This document shows positions 21,770-33,100 of a stretch of DNA of 35,000 bases, piece after piece. Each line of letters opens with the position of its first letter. Position 1 is the stretch's first letter. The notes beneath the pieces are model-generated. The model was not told where the DNA came from, ran no database searches, and saw only the letters and a list, made by a program, of their open reading frames with translations. The stretch spans positions 262,501 through 297,500 of the forward strand of contig CM022667.1 in assembly GCA_012295275.1 (NCBI GenBank). Direction: 5' to 3'. Source of the DNA: Chrysomallon squamiferum. Its lineage: Eukaryota; Mollusca; Gastropoda; Neomphalida; Peltospiridae. The translations under genes and the position numbers were made by a program.

Positions 21770-22885
21770 TCATACTGTCTCTGATGTAAAGTCGGAAAAT
21801 GCTACGTATTTTTGCAAACATTTAGGATAAGGTAAATCAAATATTCTATCCAGTATAGGTTTATCGTCAGTCGCCACATTGAGAGCATTCCTGATGGATA
21901 CTCTACATATCTCCTTCAGTGATCTCGGTGATTTACTGCGCACGCGCAGCCAGTTAAGTAACTCGTGTCGACTGCTGCCCAGCTCTGCCATTGGCTGAGC
22001 CAGACGTAGGAATGTTCTGGAAAAGGCTGGAATTCGCCTGGAACACTGATCCACTTCATCCGGAGATGGCTGATATCCGGACAGAACCATTAATTTTGCT
22101 ACAAATGGTTCACATTTGGCGAAAGCATCAACAAGCAGACTGCGCGTATACTTACCACGCCTTTCGAAGTGGCAACCATTATAGACAAGTAACGATGCCG
22201 TGAAACTTTTGTCAATAGAGATACAGGCACTTAACGGAGACCACTGGCCATCGTCCTGGCTAAGTCGACAACCAGATTCGATCAAAAGTTTTAGTATGCT
22301 GTCTAAGTTTGGATACGTATTTCTTTGCGCGATTTTGTAATAGAAAATACAAGTCAGAAACGGTGTCATACGATTCTGTGTGCTTGCATTGACGTCAGCA
22401 CCTCGTTTGATTAACATCCTCACGATTTGTTCGTTACCGATTCTTGCTGCTTCGTGCAATGGCGTCCATAACATTTTATTAGTAACGTTCACACGTGCAC
22501 CCATCTTACAAAGCAGGCACGTGATGGTTTCTAGGTTCATGTGAATTGCTCTGTGCAGTGGTGTGTTACCCGTGACGTCATAGACATTTACGTCACAGCC
22601 AAGCGATAGCAAACAGGAAGCGACGTCTTCACGTCTATGGTTGCAGGCTATGTGCAATGGCGTCTGCTTCTTGACGTCTACTTTGTTGATATCCCATTCA
22701 GCATTTGCCAGCATGTAAACAATCCGTATGTATCCATACTCGCAAGCCCAGTGTAATGCTGTCCTTTCGTTTTCGTCCGTCCGGTTGCTATAGCAACCTT
22801 CCAGCAGTAAACTTCGAACTTTGTCTTCTTTACCCCACTTCACCGCTTCGAAAAGTAAACTGTTACTATCCATTGAAACAGGCAT
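21770..22885 (-). CDS. Ankyrin repeat and SOCS box (ASB-family) protein, 371 aa, single coding exon
   Basis: Predicted substrate-recruiting subunit of a Cullin-5/Elongin B-C (ECS) ubiquitin ligase; the target is unknown. From the chosen Met, ankyrin-type repeats run from about 8 to 170, with TALHWACEYG (42-51), TPLHIACNHR (75-84), TPLHRAIHMN (108-117) and TPLHEAARIG (141-150). Weaker helical repeats follow to about 270. A C-terminal SOCS box covers about 319-363: the BC-box SLKEICRVSI (322-331) should bind Elongin C, and DLPYP (350-354) fits the LPxP-type Cul5 box. Start: ATG at 22883-22885 with A at -3; a second Met lies four codons on. No intron interrupts the frame, and base composition is far richer in GC than the flanks. 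A possible 3' acceptor (TTTCCAG) ending at 23024 suggests a separate 5' untranslated exon. I cannot assign a specific ASB orthologue. Confidence 0.94.
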   Translation of the reverse strand: MPVSMDSNSLLFEAVKWGKEDKVRSLLLEGCYSNRTDENERTALHWACEYGYIRIVYMLANAEWDINKVDVKKQTPLHIACNHRREDVASCLLSLGCDVNVYDVTGNTPLHRAIHMNLETITCLLCKMGARVNVTNKMLWTPLHEAARIGNEQIVRMLIKRGADVNASTQNRMTPFLTCIFYYKIAQRNTYPNLDSILKLLIESGCRLSQDDGQWSPLSACISIDKSFTASLLVYNGCHFERRGKYTRSLLVDAFAKCEPFVAKLMVLSGYQPSPDEVDQCSRRIPAFSRTFLRLAQPMAELGSSRHELLNWLRVRSKSPRSLKEICRVSIRNALNVATDDKPILDRIFDLPYPKCLQKYVAFSDFTSETV

Positions 22886-23648
22886 CTTTATATTGATAAT
22901 GGAGAACACCGGGTAAGTATAATTGGCAGTTATATCTTATTGAAATATCGCCAGAAACGTTTTCCAGGTCTTGTTCACATGCGATATCTATTCCAGCCTT
23001 ATCTTGATTTCATGTTTTTCAGTCTGGAAATAAATAAGTTATATAATAATCAAACGCATTCATAGATTTAAAAGGGGCAAATAATGACAACAAAAGGAGT
23101 ATATTTATGTTCTTGACACACACACAGAGTGAGGGGAAAAAAAACAAAAACAAATAGTGACTGATACGGTTGTAGAAATTTTATACAACAGAACAGGTAA
23201 TTAAATACCGTAGTGTACAGAGGCTGAGAGACAAAGAGCGAGGGAAGCTGTTACAGCAAATCCATCTGGTATACGTATTACAACTTCAATAACAAATTTT
23301 ATTTTCACGAAAATTTCAATAGGCTGTGACTGACCGTTTGTGTTCATCAGACTCAAATCAGTTTATTGTGTCTTATTTTATTTTGAAAGTATATATATAA
23401 AAAAATTATAATATTAATAATAATGGTCACTTCCTACAGTTAGTCTCTAAATCAAACGTAGTATTAAGTAATGGATTATCTTTCCAGACTTGAACTAGAC
23501 TCTATTCGTTGTAAAATAATATGGGATTTACAATTGATATGTTTACTGCTTTTGGAACGTGGGATATTTACCAGTCTGTATAAATTACTTTTATGTTTAT
23601 TGATTTTTTTTTTTTTCTGAAGAAGGAAAAAAAACCAGAAGTTATCAT

Positions 23649-23688
<40 letters not shown>

Positions 23689-24763
23689 TACAACGAAAAT
23701 ACAAAATAGTTCTATTATTTATTTTTTTATTATTATTGTTTTTTTTAAATGATATAATTTAACAGCATGCATATTGACTTATTTTCTTGTTTTTATAGGA
23801 AGAAACGTTTACATCCGAATTTTCAGGTGGAAAAGAAATGTTGTTCAAATAAATAACATATATGCGACAATTAATGGATAACCACTGGTTTTTATACGGA
23901 ATAGTATATTACCAGTGACTGTTTTATAAATCAAAAGTCTGTTCCTACATGAATTATATGGTATCTTGGTGCATTAAATCATGAAGAACTGATTAATGTG
24001 TGTGAATGAAAATTGTACATTAGACGCAACACTATGGTACTTAAAAAAAAACCACTAATAAATATTAGGAAAAATAAAAGAACAATTTCAATACAGTTAT
24101 ATCAAAGATTAACACTGATTCTAAAAAAATGTACATACGGAAAAGGTTTATGCCCATTAGTCATACGTGCCAATAAATAAATACACATCCAACAGTCATA
24201 CAGTCAGGTAGAATACTGGGCTGTGCACTCCTATAGTTAATTGGACTGTTCCAAAACAGAGCTATCTTATGTGTGTTCTGTTTGTTAGTTATTAATACAA
24301 GCGTGTTTTGAGCATTATATTACAATTTTGTGTGATATAATGTCATCATGAATCAATATAAGTGCTTTTAGATGTTATTAAATACTAACTCAGATCTGAT
24401 AACGAAATTTGTCGGAATCCCCTTAAACCTGAAATAAAATCTCTATCAAATTTAATACAATTTTTTACACAGTAATCCGTTTTAAATCCTCAGTCCTCCT
24501 GTTCTTGGATCATACCATTATTACACTGTGTATCATAACAGTGACTGTATGATGAGAGTGTGTGCACCCGACCTTGAACCTTGTTGTTTCAAACTGTACG
24601 ACTATCGACATGTATAACTATTGGGAGGTTATCAAGGAAAACCTGTGAATGTTACTTACGTTTTACTAAGGTGGGTTAAATCAAATGCCATGTTGAAATT
24701 TGGCACAAATGCGTCTGGGAAAAAACAAATAAACAAATAAATAAATAAATAAATAAATAAGTA

Positions 24764-24848
<85 letters not shown>

Positions 24849-25060
24849 AAAATATATATATAAAATAAAATATAGACCAGCGTTAAATAACAATAAGCTA
24901 AAGAAAAAAAAAAAATTTATGTTTGTGAATTAATGTGTTTTTGTGTGTGGGCGCTTGTGAAGGAAAGTCCATTCTTATTTTGTTAAAGACGAAGAAAACT
25001 ACGCAAATAGCCCTGTGTAATATATACCTGTAATATATACATACCTGTATGCGATTTTCT
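22886..25060. repeat. ASB 5' flank and intergenic DNA with microsatellites
   Basis: Contains the likely ASB 5' UTR next to 22885. On the minus strand a polypyrimidine tract and CAG end at 23024, so transcription could begin with an exon further upstream; a GTAAGT-like donor on that strand lies at 24653-24658. Repeats: (AC)n at 23650-23686, and (AAAT)n with (AAT)n at 24725-24846. An 11-base inverted repeat, TCATACAGTCA at 24196-24206 and its complement at 24542-24552, flanks a 335-base interval. Confidence 0.5.
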
Positions 25061-25069
25061 TAAAGCTAT

Positions 25070-25430
25070 CTCCATTCAGGCTAATCTATCTATCTACGAG
25101 ATGCGCTTGTTTACCTTTTTTTTTTCTTTTCCCCTTTCACTTCGGTACCTTCGCAAGAATCATTTTCGGAGGTTCAGCTGTCATAATTCTTCTAACTCTA
25201 TTAATTACCGTTTCGCGACGTCTTTTTAATACTTATCAAGCTCGCTAAACGTATTTCATTCACAGCACGGTACTTGGAATATGGAAGGGCGAGTTTCCGT
25301 TCTTATTAGATAACTGAGAAATGTCGGGCTTTGGATCGTCTAATTTTAGAAGTTGTGCGTAATTTTCCGAAATATCCTCACTTCTCGAGTGTTCTTCGTA
25401 GAGATAGATAGACTTGCAAAATTCCTTTCA
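25070..25430. promoter_or_regulatory. Complex CpG-containing non-coding island, possible enhancer
   Basis: About 360 bases of non-repetitive sequence with several CpGs (TTTCGCGACG near 25213) and homeodomain-type cores (TTAATTAC, CTAATTTTAG), set among microsatellites. No long open frame and no RNA gene pattern. Function is inferred only from contrast with its surroundings. Confidence 0.3.
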
Positions 25431-25643
25431 ACTTTTCTTTTTCAGTTGTTTTCTTTTTGTTTTTTTTTTTTTTCTTTTTCTTTCTTCTCCCCACTTTTCT
25501 TTTTCTTATCATTAATATATCATTAATAGAAATCTATTATCTCTTTCTTTTGCATTTTCTTACGTAACATTTATTGCAAATTCTTTCAGTTTTATATGTT
25601 TCATAATGATTATTATATATGTTTTCCCTCTCAGTGTCGATAA

Positions 25644-25651
<8 letters not shown>

Positions 25652-25721
<70 letters not shown>
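25652..25721 (+). repeat. (CT)n microsatellite
   Basis: About 70 bases of uninterrupted CT dinucleotide followed by a T-rich tract. Complementary in sequence to the (AG)n run at 26807. Confidence 0.98.
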
Positions 25722-25723
<2 letters not shown>

Positions 25724-26803
25724 TTTTTTTTTGTTATTATTATATGAATCTTGAAAACATTTCATTTATATTCTCTTCGTTTGTCTTATTGCATCACCAC
25801 ACTTCCAAATCACAAAATGACCTGCGTAGTTAGTCAATAAAGCACACATGCATTGAGTGTGTACTGGAATATATACTGGTAATCGATTGTGTAATGTTAC
25901 GTTGAACATACATATAACATTACAACATGACTTTTATATAATTATTGTTTATATCCGTGCATTTACCAGGACATTAACGTTTGAAAATCTGATGTTCAAT
26001 CAATTATTAATTTGGTAAAATTTAAAAGCATCAATACGTTTATTTCCCTCTTTTTTGTTGTATTGTTGTTGTTGTTGTCGTCGTCGTTATTTGCGGTAGT
26101 AGCCGTAGTAATAATAATAGTTTTAATAACTGCAACAATGATAGTAATGCTAGTAATAGTAGCGGTAGTAGTTATTATTTAATATTTTTTATTTAATTAA
26201 TAAAATATATATATATATATATAACTGAATATATGCTTAAAATACGCCAAACATTAAGCCATAAAATTTTGGCATCAATCATGGAAAAAGCGAGATAATT
26301 AATTAGCTTAGTGTTGTTCTCATAGGATAAAGCAAGAAAGAAAGAAAGAAAACAACAACAACAACAAACAACAAAGGCAATAGGACAAACGGACGGACAA
26401 ACAAAGAAGCTTAATAAGGTTAAACATTTTTTTTTAATTTTTTTTTTTTTTTTTAAGTACTAATGTAACCTTTATACCGTTTCAGAGCAGACCCTAATTA
26501 AACCAACGTATGCTCATAGTGATCCGTAACAGAGAAAAGCCCACTTTTAGGCCATTTACAATGCAAATAAAAATACCTGAAAGAACATACGATTGTAAAT
26601 GTACTTACGTTTTGCTATTTGCTTAGATTAGGCGGTTTCTCAATGTACACAACGGAAAACAATAATTAGGCAGCTAGTCATAGAGTTTGTAATACCTGAT
26701 TAATAAAAAAAGCTAGTCTCATTCGTCCTTCGCTCATTTCCAATTTCTTTTTGCTTCATTATAATCATTATTGTAATTTTGTTTTATTTTATCTTATTTT
26801 TTG

Positions 26804-26857
<54 letters not shown>

Positions 26858-27100
26858 ACAATAATAAAAAGACAAGACCACTTTAAAAAAAAATTAACTC
26901 CGACAATGACACATCAAAAAAGAAAGAAAATTAAACTGAACGTAAAATGATGTAATGTTTAATTTTTTAAGAATTGTTTTTCTTTTTTTAAACTTTAAAC
27001 CTACTTACAGATTTATTTATTTCTTGATATTCTTATTAAACATACAATTCAGCAATATATTTGATAGTAAATGGTAATGACAGCGTAAAAAAAAAAAAAA
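25722..27100. repeat. Intergenic DNA with (AG)n and trinucleotide tracts
   Basis: No gene seen. Holds a GTT/GTC/GTA-type cryptically simple stretch at about 26055-26180, (AT)n near 26205-26222, T-rich runs near 26428-26455, (AG)n at 26807-26852, and poly-A near 27087-27103. Confidence 0.8.
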
Positions 27101-27720
27101 AAAATCAAAGGCAGACGAACAAAGAAAAGCGAAAACATATTCGCGAGAAAAACACTGACAGCGAGATAGTGTTTGTCAGACAAGGAGATTGATTTGTTCA
27201 GTTTAAATACCAAATTAATGCGAAGGCGGAGCGATAAATAAACTTCCTTGTAAACAAAGAAGATCAGTCATAGAAAAAAGAGAACCCAGTAATAAATAAA
27301 TATAAACAATGTGCAAACCTGAAGCTAATATTTCCCCTGCAGAACAGAATATCTGTAAAATTTCAGTTTCGAGCAGACGATCCGAGTCACGTTGCCGCCG
27401 TATTGAGCAGACGATATGAATCAAGTCGCTAGCTGCAACATCGGTTAATTTCAACAGACGGTGCATTGGTAATAGCTGATTATGTGAATAGGCTGCAAAG
27501 CACCCATTGTTCAGGCTTGAACAGCTGACGACCACATCAACGAAACAACACGAGACACATCGGACTTCAAACTTCATCTGTATGTATCTAACGGATTATA
27601 TTTTAGACAATTCTCGGCGGCCAGTTTATGGTTTTTGAAGTAGCCTTGCCATCAGGTTAACGATATGTGAAAGTGTCTGGATATTGTGGTTACTCCCCTT
27701 CCCATTGTAAAACGTTTGTT
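27101..27720. other. GC-richer unassigned segment, possible promoter or untranslated exon
   Basis: Clearly more complex and CpG-rich than its neighbours. GAGCAGACGAT occurs twice, at 27371-27381 and 27405-27415. A 120-codon minus-strand open frame spans 27215-27577, but its product is Cys/Leu/Ser-rich, lacks any motif I know, and has no supporting splice context. I therefore do not call it a gene. A regulatory element, a 5' untranslated exon or an old repeat are all possible. Confidence 0.35.
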
Positions 27721-27853
27721 AAAAGCTCCCTGTGCGATTTTAATTAGGGTGGAAGGTGTAAAGAGAGAAGGAATAAATGGAAAACGAAAGAATGAATATA
27801 GAGCAATGGAGGGGAAAGAGAAGTAAGATTGCGTAAGAAAAACAGAGATTATG

Positions 27854-27888
<35 letters not shown>

Positions 27889-28176
27889 AAAAATAAAAAT
27901 AAAAAAAAAAAAAAAAAACGATAGTAAAATAATAAAGTATAATAAGAAAATTTTAACATTGCTTGCTAAAGGGATATTTTATACATCAACTTATGACGTT
28001 CAAAACTTTTAATCATAGAAATTTATTTCAGTATCTTAAAATATTTTGATATAAACTTCTTCAAACAATATGATTGCATGAGGATTTGTGGCATTTACTG
28101 AATTCATTTCTTATCTATAATAATTATTACTTTTTAGTAACTGTTAATAAGTGTTATGGCAATAGCGGAGAAACAG

Positions 28177-28208
<32 letters not shown>

Positions 28209-28620
28209 TTAGGCAATGTAATTTACAAAACCGGGGAAAAAAAAACAACAATTTAAAATAATAATTTCTTACTGAATTGTTACGATTTTTCAGTTGATGT
28301 ATGTATATGTGTGCGTGCGTGCATGTGCATGCCTGTGTTTGTGTGTGCAAGATATAAAATGCGACACTAAAGATTTGGGAAAATGGCGATTTTACAGACT
28401 TTTATGTGTGTGTGTCTGTGCGTGCGTGTGTATGTATGTATGTGTGTAGACATGCATGTACGTATGTATGTTTGTGTATGTAATGAATTATGTGTGTGTT
28501 TGTATGTGTGTGTGTGTGTTTTACGTTTGTGTGTGTGTGTCTTTTAGGTTTTCTCTCTTTTTCTCAATCAATCCGTCTTGCGTTTAAGCGTAATCTGCTT
28601 TTAAAAATAAAAAAACGATC
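27721..28620. repeat. Poly-A block, TTTA repeat and TG-rich domain
   Basis: Poly-A and AAAAT runs at 27854-27918, (TTTA)n at 28178-28211, and a diverged TG/TATG/CATG-rich domain at about 28300-28545 with long alternating purine-pyrimidine stretches. No gene seen. Confidence 0.9.
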
Positions 28621-29070
28621 GTTAGTAATGAAAAGACATTTTGGCTGACAATGCTTATTACAGATTAAAAGTCCTTAAACTGAATCGGTTATCCGATTAG
28701 CTCAATTATGCTTCAGGTATTAAATGAACACACACACAAAAAAAAAAAAACACAACAAAAAATTAACGAAAAATACAAGAATGAATAACTCGGCAAGAGA
28801 AATCTTTCATAATTAGATGTCTGAACCGTTTTCGCGCCTACGTTAATCTATCGCCGATTGGGTCATTAATATTTCAGTCTTAATGGATTATAAAATCTGG
28901 ATTCGGTAAGTATTCCTTAAGAGCAGAAAGACTTCGTCATTTTGAGAATTAAGGTGGCTTATTCGCATCGTAAACTGAGCGAGTGGATAGTGTGTGCAGG
29001 ATTAATCAGGCGTGTATTTAAGTGGCAGTCGTGCCTGAACTCACCTGCAAGAGGTGCTATAATCGTTTTC
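28621..29070. promoter_or_regulatory. Complex non-coding island with homeodomain-type sites, possible enhancer
   Basis: Non-repetitive sequence holding TAATGGATTA near 28881, GGATTAATC near 29000, TTATCCGATTA near 28688, and CpG-containing stretches such as TTTTCGCGCC near 28830. TAAT and GGATTA cores are typical of homeobox-factor binding sites. No open frame or RNA gene signature. The regulatory role is inferred. Confidence 0.3.
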
Positions 29071-30136
29071 ACAGATTTTAAGTGTCTACATGTAGGTGCA
29101 GGAAATATTTTCATTTAATTTGTCACAGTTTACATGTGTGAGTTGGCGAGGTATAAAATATACGATGCTACATATATGGACTCTCTGCAATATTTTCTCA
29201 CATTTAATATTTATCACATAATCAGTGCTATAGAATATTTTAAAAGACAAGAAACCAAAACTACTTTTTTTTTTTAAACAAAATTTTATTACTTGATTCC
29301 TTTACGGATTATGGCATTTACATGAATATCAATAATGTATATTATATGAAAGCCTATGTTGATAAATATGATTGTAAAGAATAAATATAAAATTAACCCA
29401 CACATACACTAAAAATAAAAAAAAAAAAAAAAAATAAAAAGAATAATAATAAAAAGAATAAATAGAACAAAGATTACTATAAAATTCAAAATAAACATAT
29501 TTACCAAAGAACACAAAAATCTGCTATTATGCCACACATACTAATTTTCATACATTCTTACAATATATTAGATATATCAAAACAATTCTTGAAATTTAAA
29601 CAGTTAATTTTGATTTATTTTCATAACGTTGTAAACTATATGAATAAATTTCAAGTCAAAAACGAAACAACCAATCTTTTATAAATGTAACAGATGCAAA
29701 TCTGAAGTTATATGAAGAGACTGCAATGTTTCAGTATTACATACACATAAATATTTGATGTAGAATAGAAAAAGGGACTAATGTTCATACAAAATCGATA
29801 ATAAAAATACAAGTCTTAACAATGTATAATTTTATATATAAATATATATTCACCTATAACTTTGTGCTTTCACCATTAAGAAAATAAGAAATTTAAAATA
29901 ATAATACAATATATAATTTATTAAAATAAATCATTTCTCTTTCTCGGCAGTCCAAAAATAGTACTAAATGACAAAACATACATTTTTTTGTTGGTATACA
30001 AATTAATTTCCAAAACTGAAATATATTATTTATAAATGGAGACAAAATTCAATACTAATGTATCATAAAGTGTCAATAAGTTACACTAGTATATACACCT
30101 ATTTAATAAACACATTTTCTAATAAATGAATTGCCT
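29071..30136 (-). other. Probable 3' UTR and downstream flank of the CCDC90B-type gene
   Basis: AT-rich sequence next to the stop codon at 30137. On the minus strand an AATAAA hexamer lies at 29917-29922, about 215 bases after the stop, and others follow near 29613 and 29284. Any could mark the transcript end. No other coding potential recognised. Confidence 0.45.
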
Positions 30137-30192
30137 TCAGTGCCACATGCGCACAATTCCAAGACAGATTCCTGCACATGTCAATACAGTTC
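30137..30192 (-). CDS. CCDC90B-type exon 7: C-terminal membrane segment
   Basis: Residues 251-268 and TGA. GTVLTCAGICLGIVRMWH corresponds to human SVFTCLAIALGFYRFWK, the single membrane-spanning tail. Confidence 0.94.
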
Positions 30193-33100
30193 CTGAAATT
30201 AAAAAAAAAAATGAAAAAATGAAATCCTGAATGTTATAATACACTTCTGCAGAATGGTTAAATATTTGCTTATTTCTAAAAATAATTTCAAAACCCCCAG
30301 AAAACTTCCAAATAATCAGTGTCTTGAAGACAAAAATTAACCAGAATGACAGAGTATGTCTGTACCTCTTGCAGGCAGGTATGCCTACAAAACCAGGGTG
30401 AAATCTACTTACAAAAGGACATAAATGTTTTATCATCTGGCATCCAGAGATGTAAAATGAATATGCATAAATTGAAGCTAATGTGGACTAAATAATAAAT
30501 AACTGACAGAATGTATGTTGAAGTTATTACCTTTTTTTTTTTTTTGTGGAAAGGCATTTGAAAATTAAAAAATAAAAACATGTTTCACATGCTGAATTTT
30601 GTATCATTCCAATGTTATTTCAATAAATCTGTGTAACCTTTGAATAATTATATTATGTCATTAAATAATTTTACCGGCTGAATATTTAAAGACATCATTT
30701 CTGTACTGTTCGTATGTTGTTCTGAGATGTGCAACTTCCGTTTCAATTTTATTGTGTAGCTGTTGCAGTTTCTTTTCATTCTCTGCATGCTGTAACAAAA
30801 ACACTTTATTTCTTTCAAGAAATGTAAAGAAAAACATAAGATACAGAAAAATCTTTTATTTTAAAACATAATGGAGAAATAAGTTAAAAAAATGAAAATC
30901 GCTGGTATAACAGCAATATTAGTATTTCTTTATTTCATTAAAAAGATATCAAAGTGTTTACTATTTAAAAAGAATCATTATTTTATATATGACATCTGAT
31001 AACAATTGATATTAAAAATGGTTACTTAAAATCAACATTTATTCCTAATTTTTCTTTTGCACCCAAAGATGATGACTAAATAATACAAATGTTAACATAT
31101 AAACACCTAAAGATGTAGATAGATGAGACTGTTAATTAATAAAGCCATCAAGAGTTTAAATAAAAACATACAGCTGTTTTAAAACAAAATGAAACAGAAG
31201 AGGACAGCATTAAGAAAAGCAATAGAGAGAAACTGTATGTAATGCAGTAGAGAGAAACTGTATGTAATGTAAGAGAGAAACTGTATGTAATGCAGTAGAG
31301 AGAAACTGTATGTAATGTAATAGAGAGAAACTGTATGTAATGCAGTAGAGAGAAACTGTATGTAATGTAATAGAGAGAAACTGTATGTAATGCAGTAGAG
31401 GTTGTATATATAGAGAGAAACTGTATGTTGCAATGAGATTTTAATTAATTTCATCAGAGAAACATGTAATGCAGCAGAGAGAAACTGTATGTAATTTAAT
31501 AGATGAAACTGTTGTAATGCAATAGAGAGAAACTGTATGTAATGTAAAAAAGAAAAATGTAATGTAAAAGAGAGAAACTGTATATAATAATAGAGAAACT
31601 GTATGTAATGTAATAGAGAGAGAAACTGTATGTAATGTAATAAGAGAAACTGTATGTAAATAAGAGAAAATAAATAAATAAATATGTAATGTAATAGAGA
31701 GAAACTGTATGTAATGTAATAGAGAGAAACTGTAAGAAATGCAGTAGAGAGAAACTGTATGTAATGCAACTTACTGCTTCCACCGCTCTGCTGCGCTCCA
31801 GGTTTATATCAAGAGTTATCTTTCCTGAGATTTTAATTATTTCATCATGTAACATGTCTCTCAGCTGTTTGATTTCATATGATTGTTTCTGAAAAAAATA
31901 ATAAAATAAATGATAATAATAATAATAAAATAAATAAATATATAAATAAATAATTAAAAAACCCAACAATAAACTAATATCTGTTGGGCATGGGCAGTTA
32001 GTTATTGGACTGACGGTAAACATGGATGTCTCCAAAAACATTTTGTCACTGTATATAAGAACATAAAAAATGTTGCAAATAAACGATAGTAACCAATTTG
32101 TTTTTCAGTCTTTGGAAGTTTTATCGGAACAAAAGACGTAACATATTTAATTATATAAGCTCACTGAAAAACAAAAATATTTTTCTTTAAATGTGTGTGT
32201 GTGTGGGTGTGTGTGACTGCATGCATGTGTAAATATACATGTGACAGACAGATATATACATAATTCACATACCTCTGTTTCATTTCTCAAGGTTGAGAAT
32301 TCTGTTTTCTGAAGAAGAACCATGTCTTTTTTAACAGAAATAATCTCAGACATCATCTGCTGGACAATAATTTCCTAGAACAAAATAACATGGAAGACTT
32401 AAATATATATTTATTTTGATTTCTTCTGCTGTGTGGCAGGGGCCAAGATAAAAAAAACACACTTAAAGCATAACGATTTTTAAATTAATATTCTTTGATC
32501 AGATAGATTATCCAGTCATCTATCAATATTATATATTGCTCATTATAAAACTGTAATTCCTAAACCAATGAAAAATTTTAATTTATAAAAAGAAAATAAA
32601 GAAACAATGGTTACAAATATTTCTTTATTTATATAAATTTTTAATAATCGTATTTTAATTGCAACCATTAATTTCCTATATGCCTGATGTGTGCATGAGT
32701 TTAAATATTAATTTTAAGGATCATGTGTTTTATATAAGTATTTTAAATTATATAAAAATAATATATCAATGTGTAAAAGAAAAATCTCAAGATACCGTCT
32801 GTTTACCTGCTGTAATTTTGTTACCATGTGTCGTGCCTGATGTTCAAGTGTTGTGTTAACAACATCAGTAAGACACTGTGTCAAACCTTCAGCACTTTCT
32901 CGAGAAAATCCTGAAAAATATTTTTATTCACATTTAAACATCTATTGAAGACTTAGAAACTTTTTCTGTCAAAAATTGCAGACTAAAACATCTATCTTAA
33001 TGTTAAGGAAAGGAGGATATTTTAATTTTAATTTAAAAAAAGAATAAAAATTTGTAATGACACATTCAAACAAATTGATCTAAGATTATAATGCTGCTGG

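Noticed and set aside
21991-22203. Plus-strand open frames opposite the ASB gene (also 22705-22896)
   Set aside because: Antisense shadows of a clear ankyrin-SOCS coding sequence.
24196-24552. Inverted repeat TCATACAGTCA flanking 335 bases, possible miniature transposon
   Set aside because: Only 11 bases match, and I found no target-site duplication or convincing extension; noted under the region only.
24681-24893. Minus-strand open frame with a poly-Tyr core
   Set aside because: Translation of an (AAT)n/(AAAT)n microsatellite.
25606-25833. Open frame with a Ser-Leu repeat
   Set aside because: Translation of the (CT)n microsatellite.
27215-27577. 120-codon minus-strand open frame in GC-richer DNA
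   Set aside because: No recognisable domain, Cys/Ser/Leu-rich without pattern, and no splice or start evidence; kept only as an unassigned segment.
31179-32041. Two long minus-strand open frames (196 and 181 codons) rich in YITYSFSLLHYIQFLS-type repeats
   Set aside because: They are translations of the 25-bp minisatellite, whose three-unit period of 75 bases is open in all frames. The only real coding part is exon 5 at 31775-31888, bounded by splice sites.
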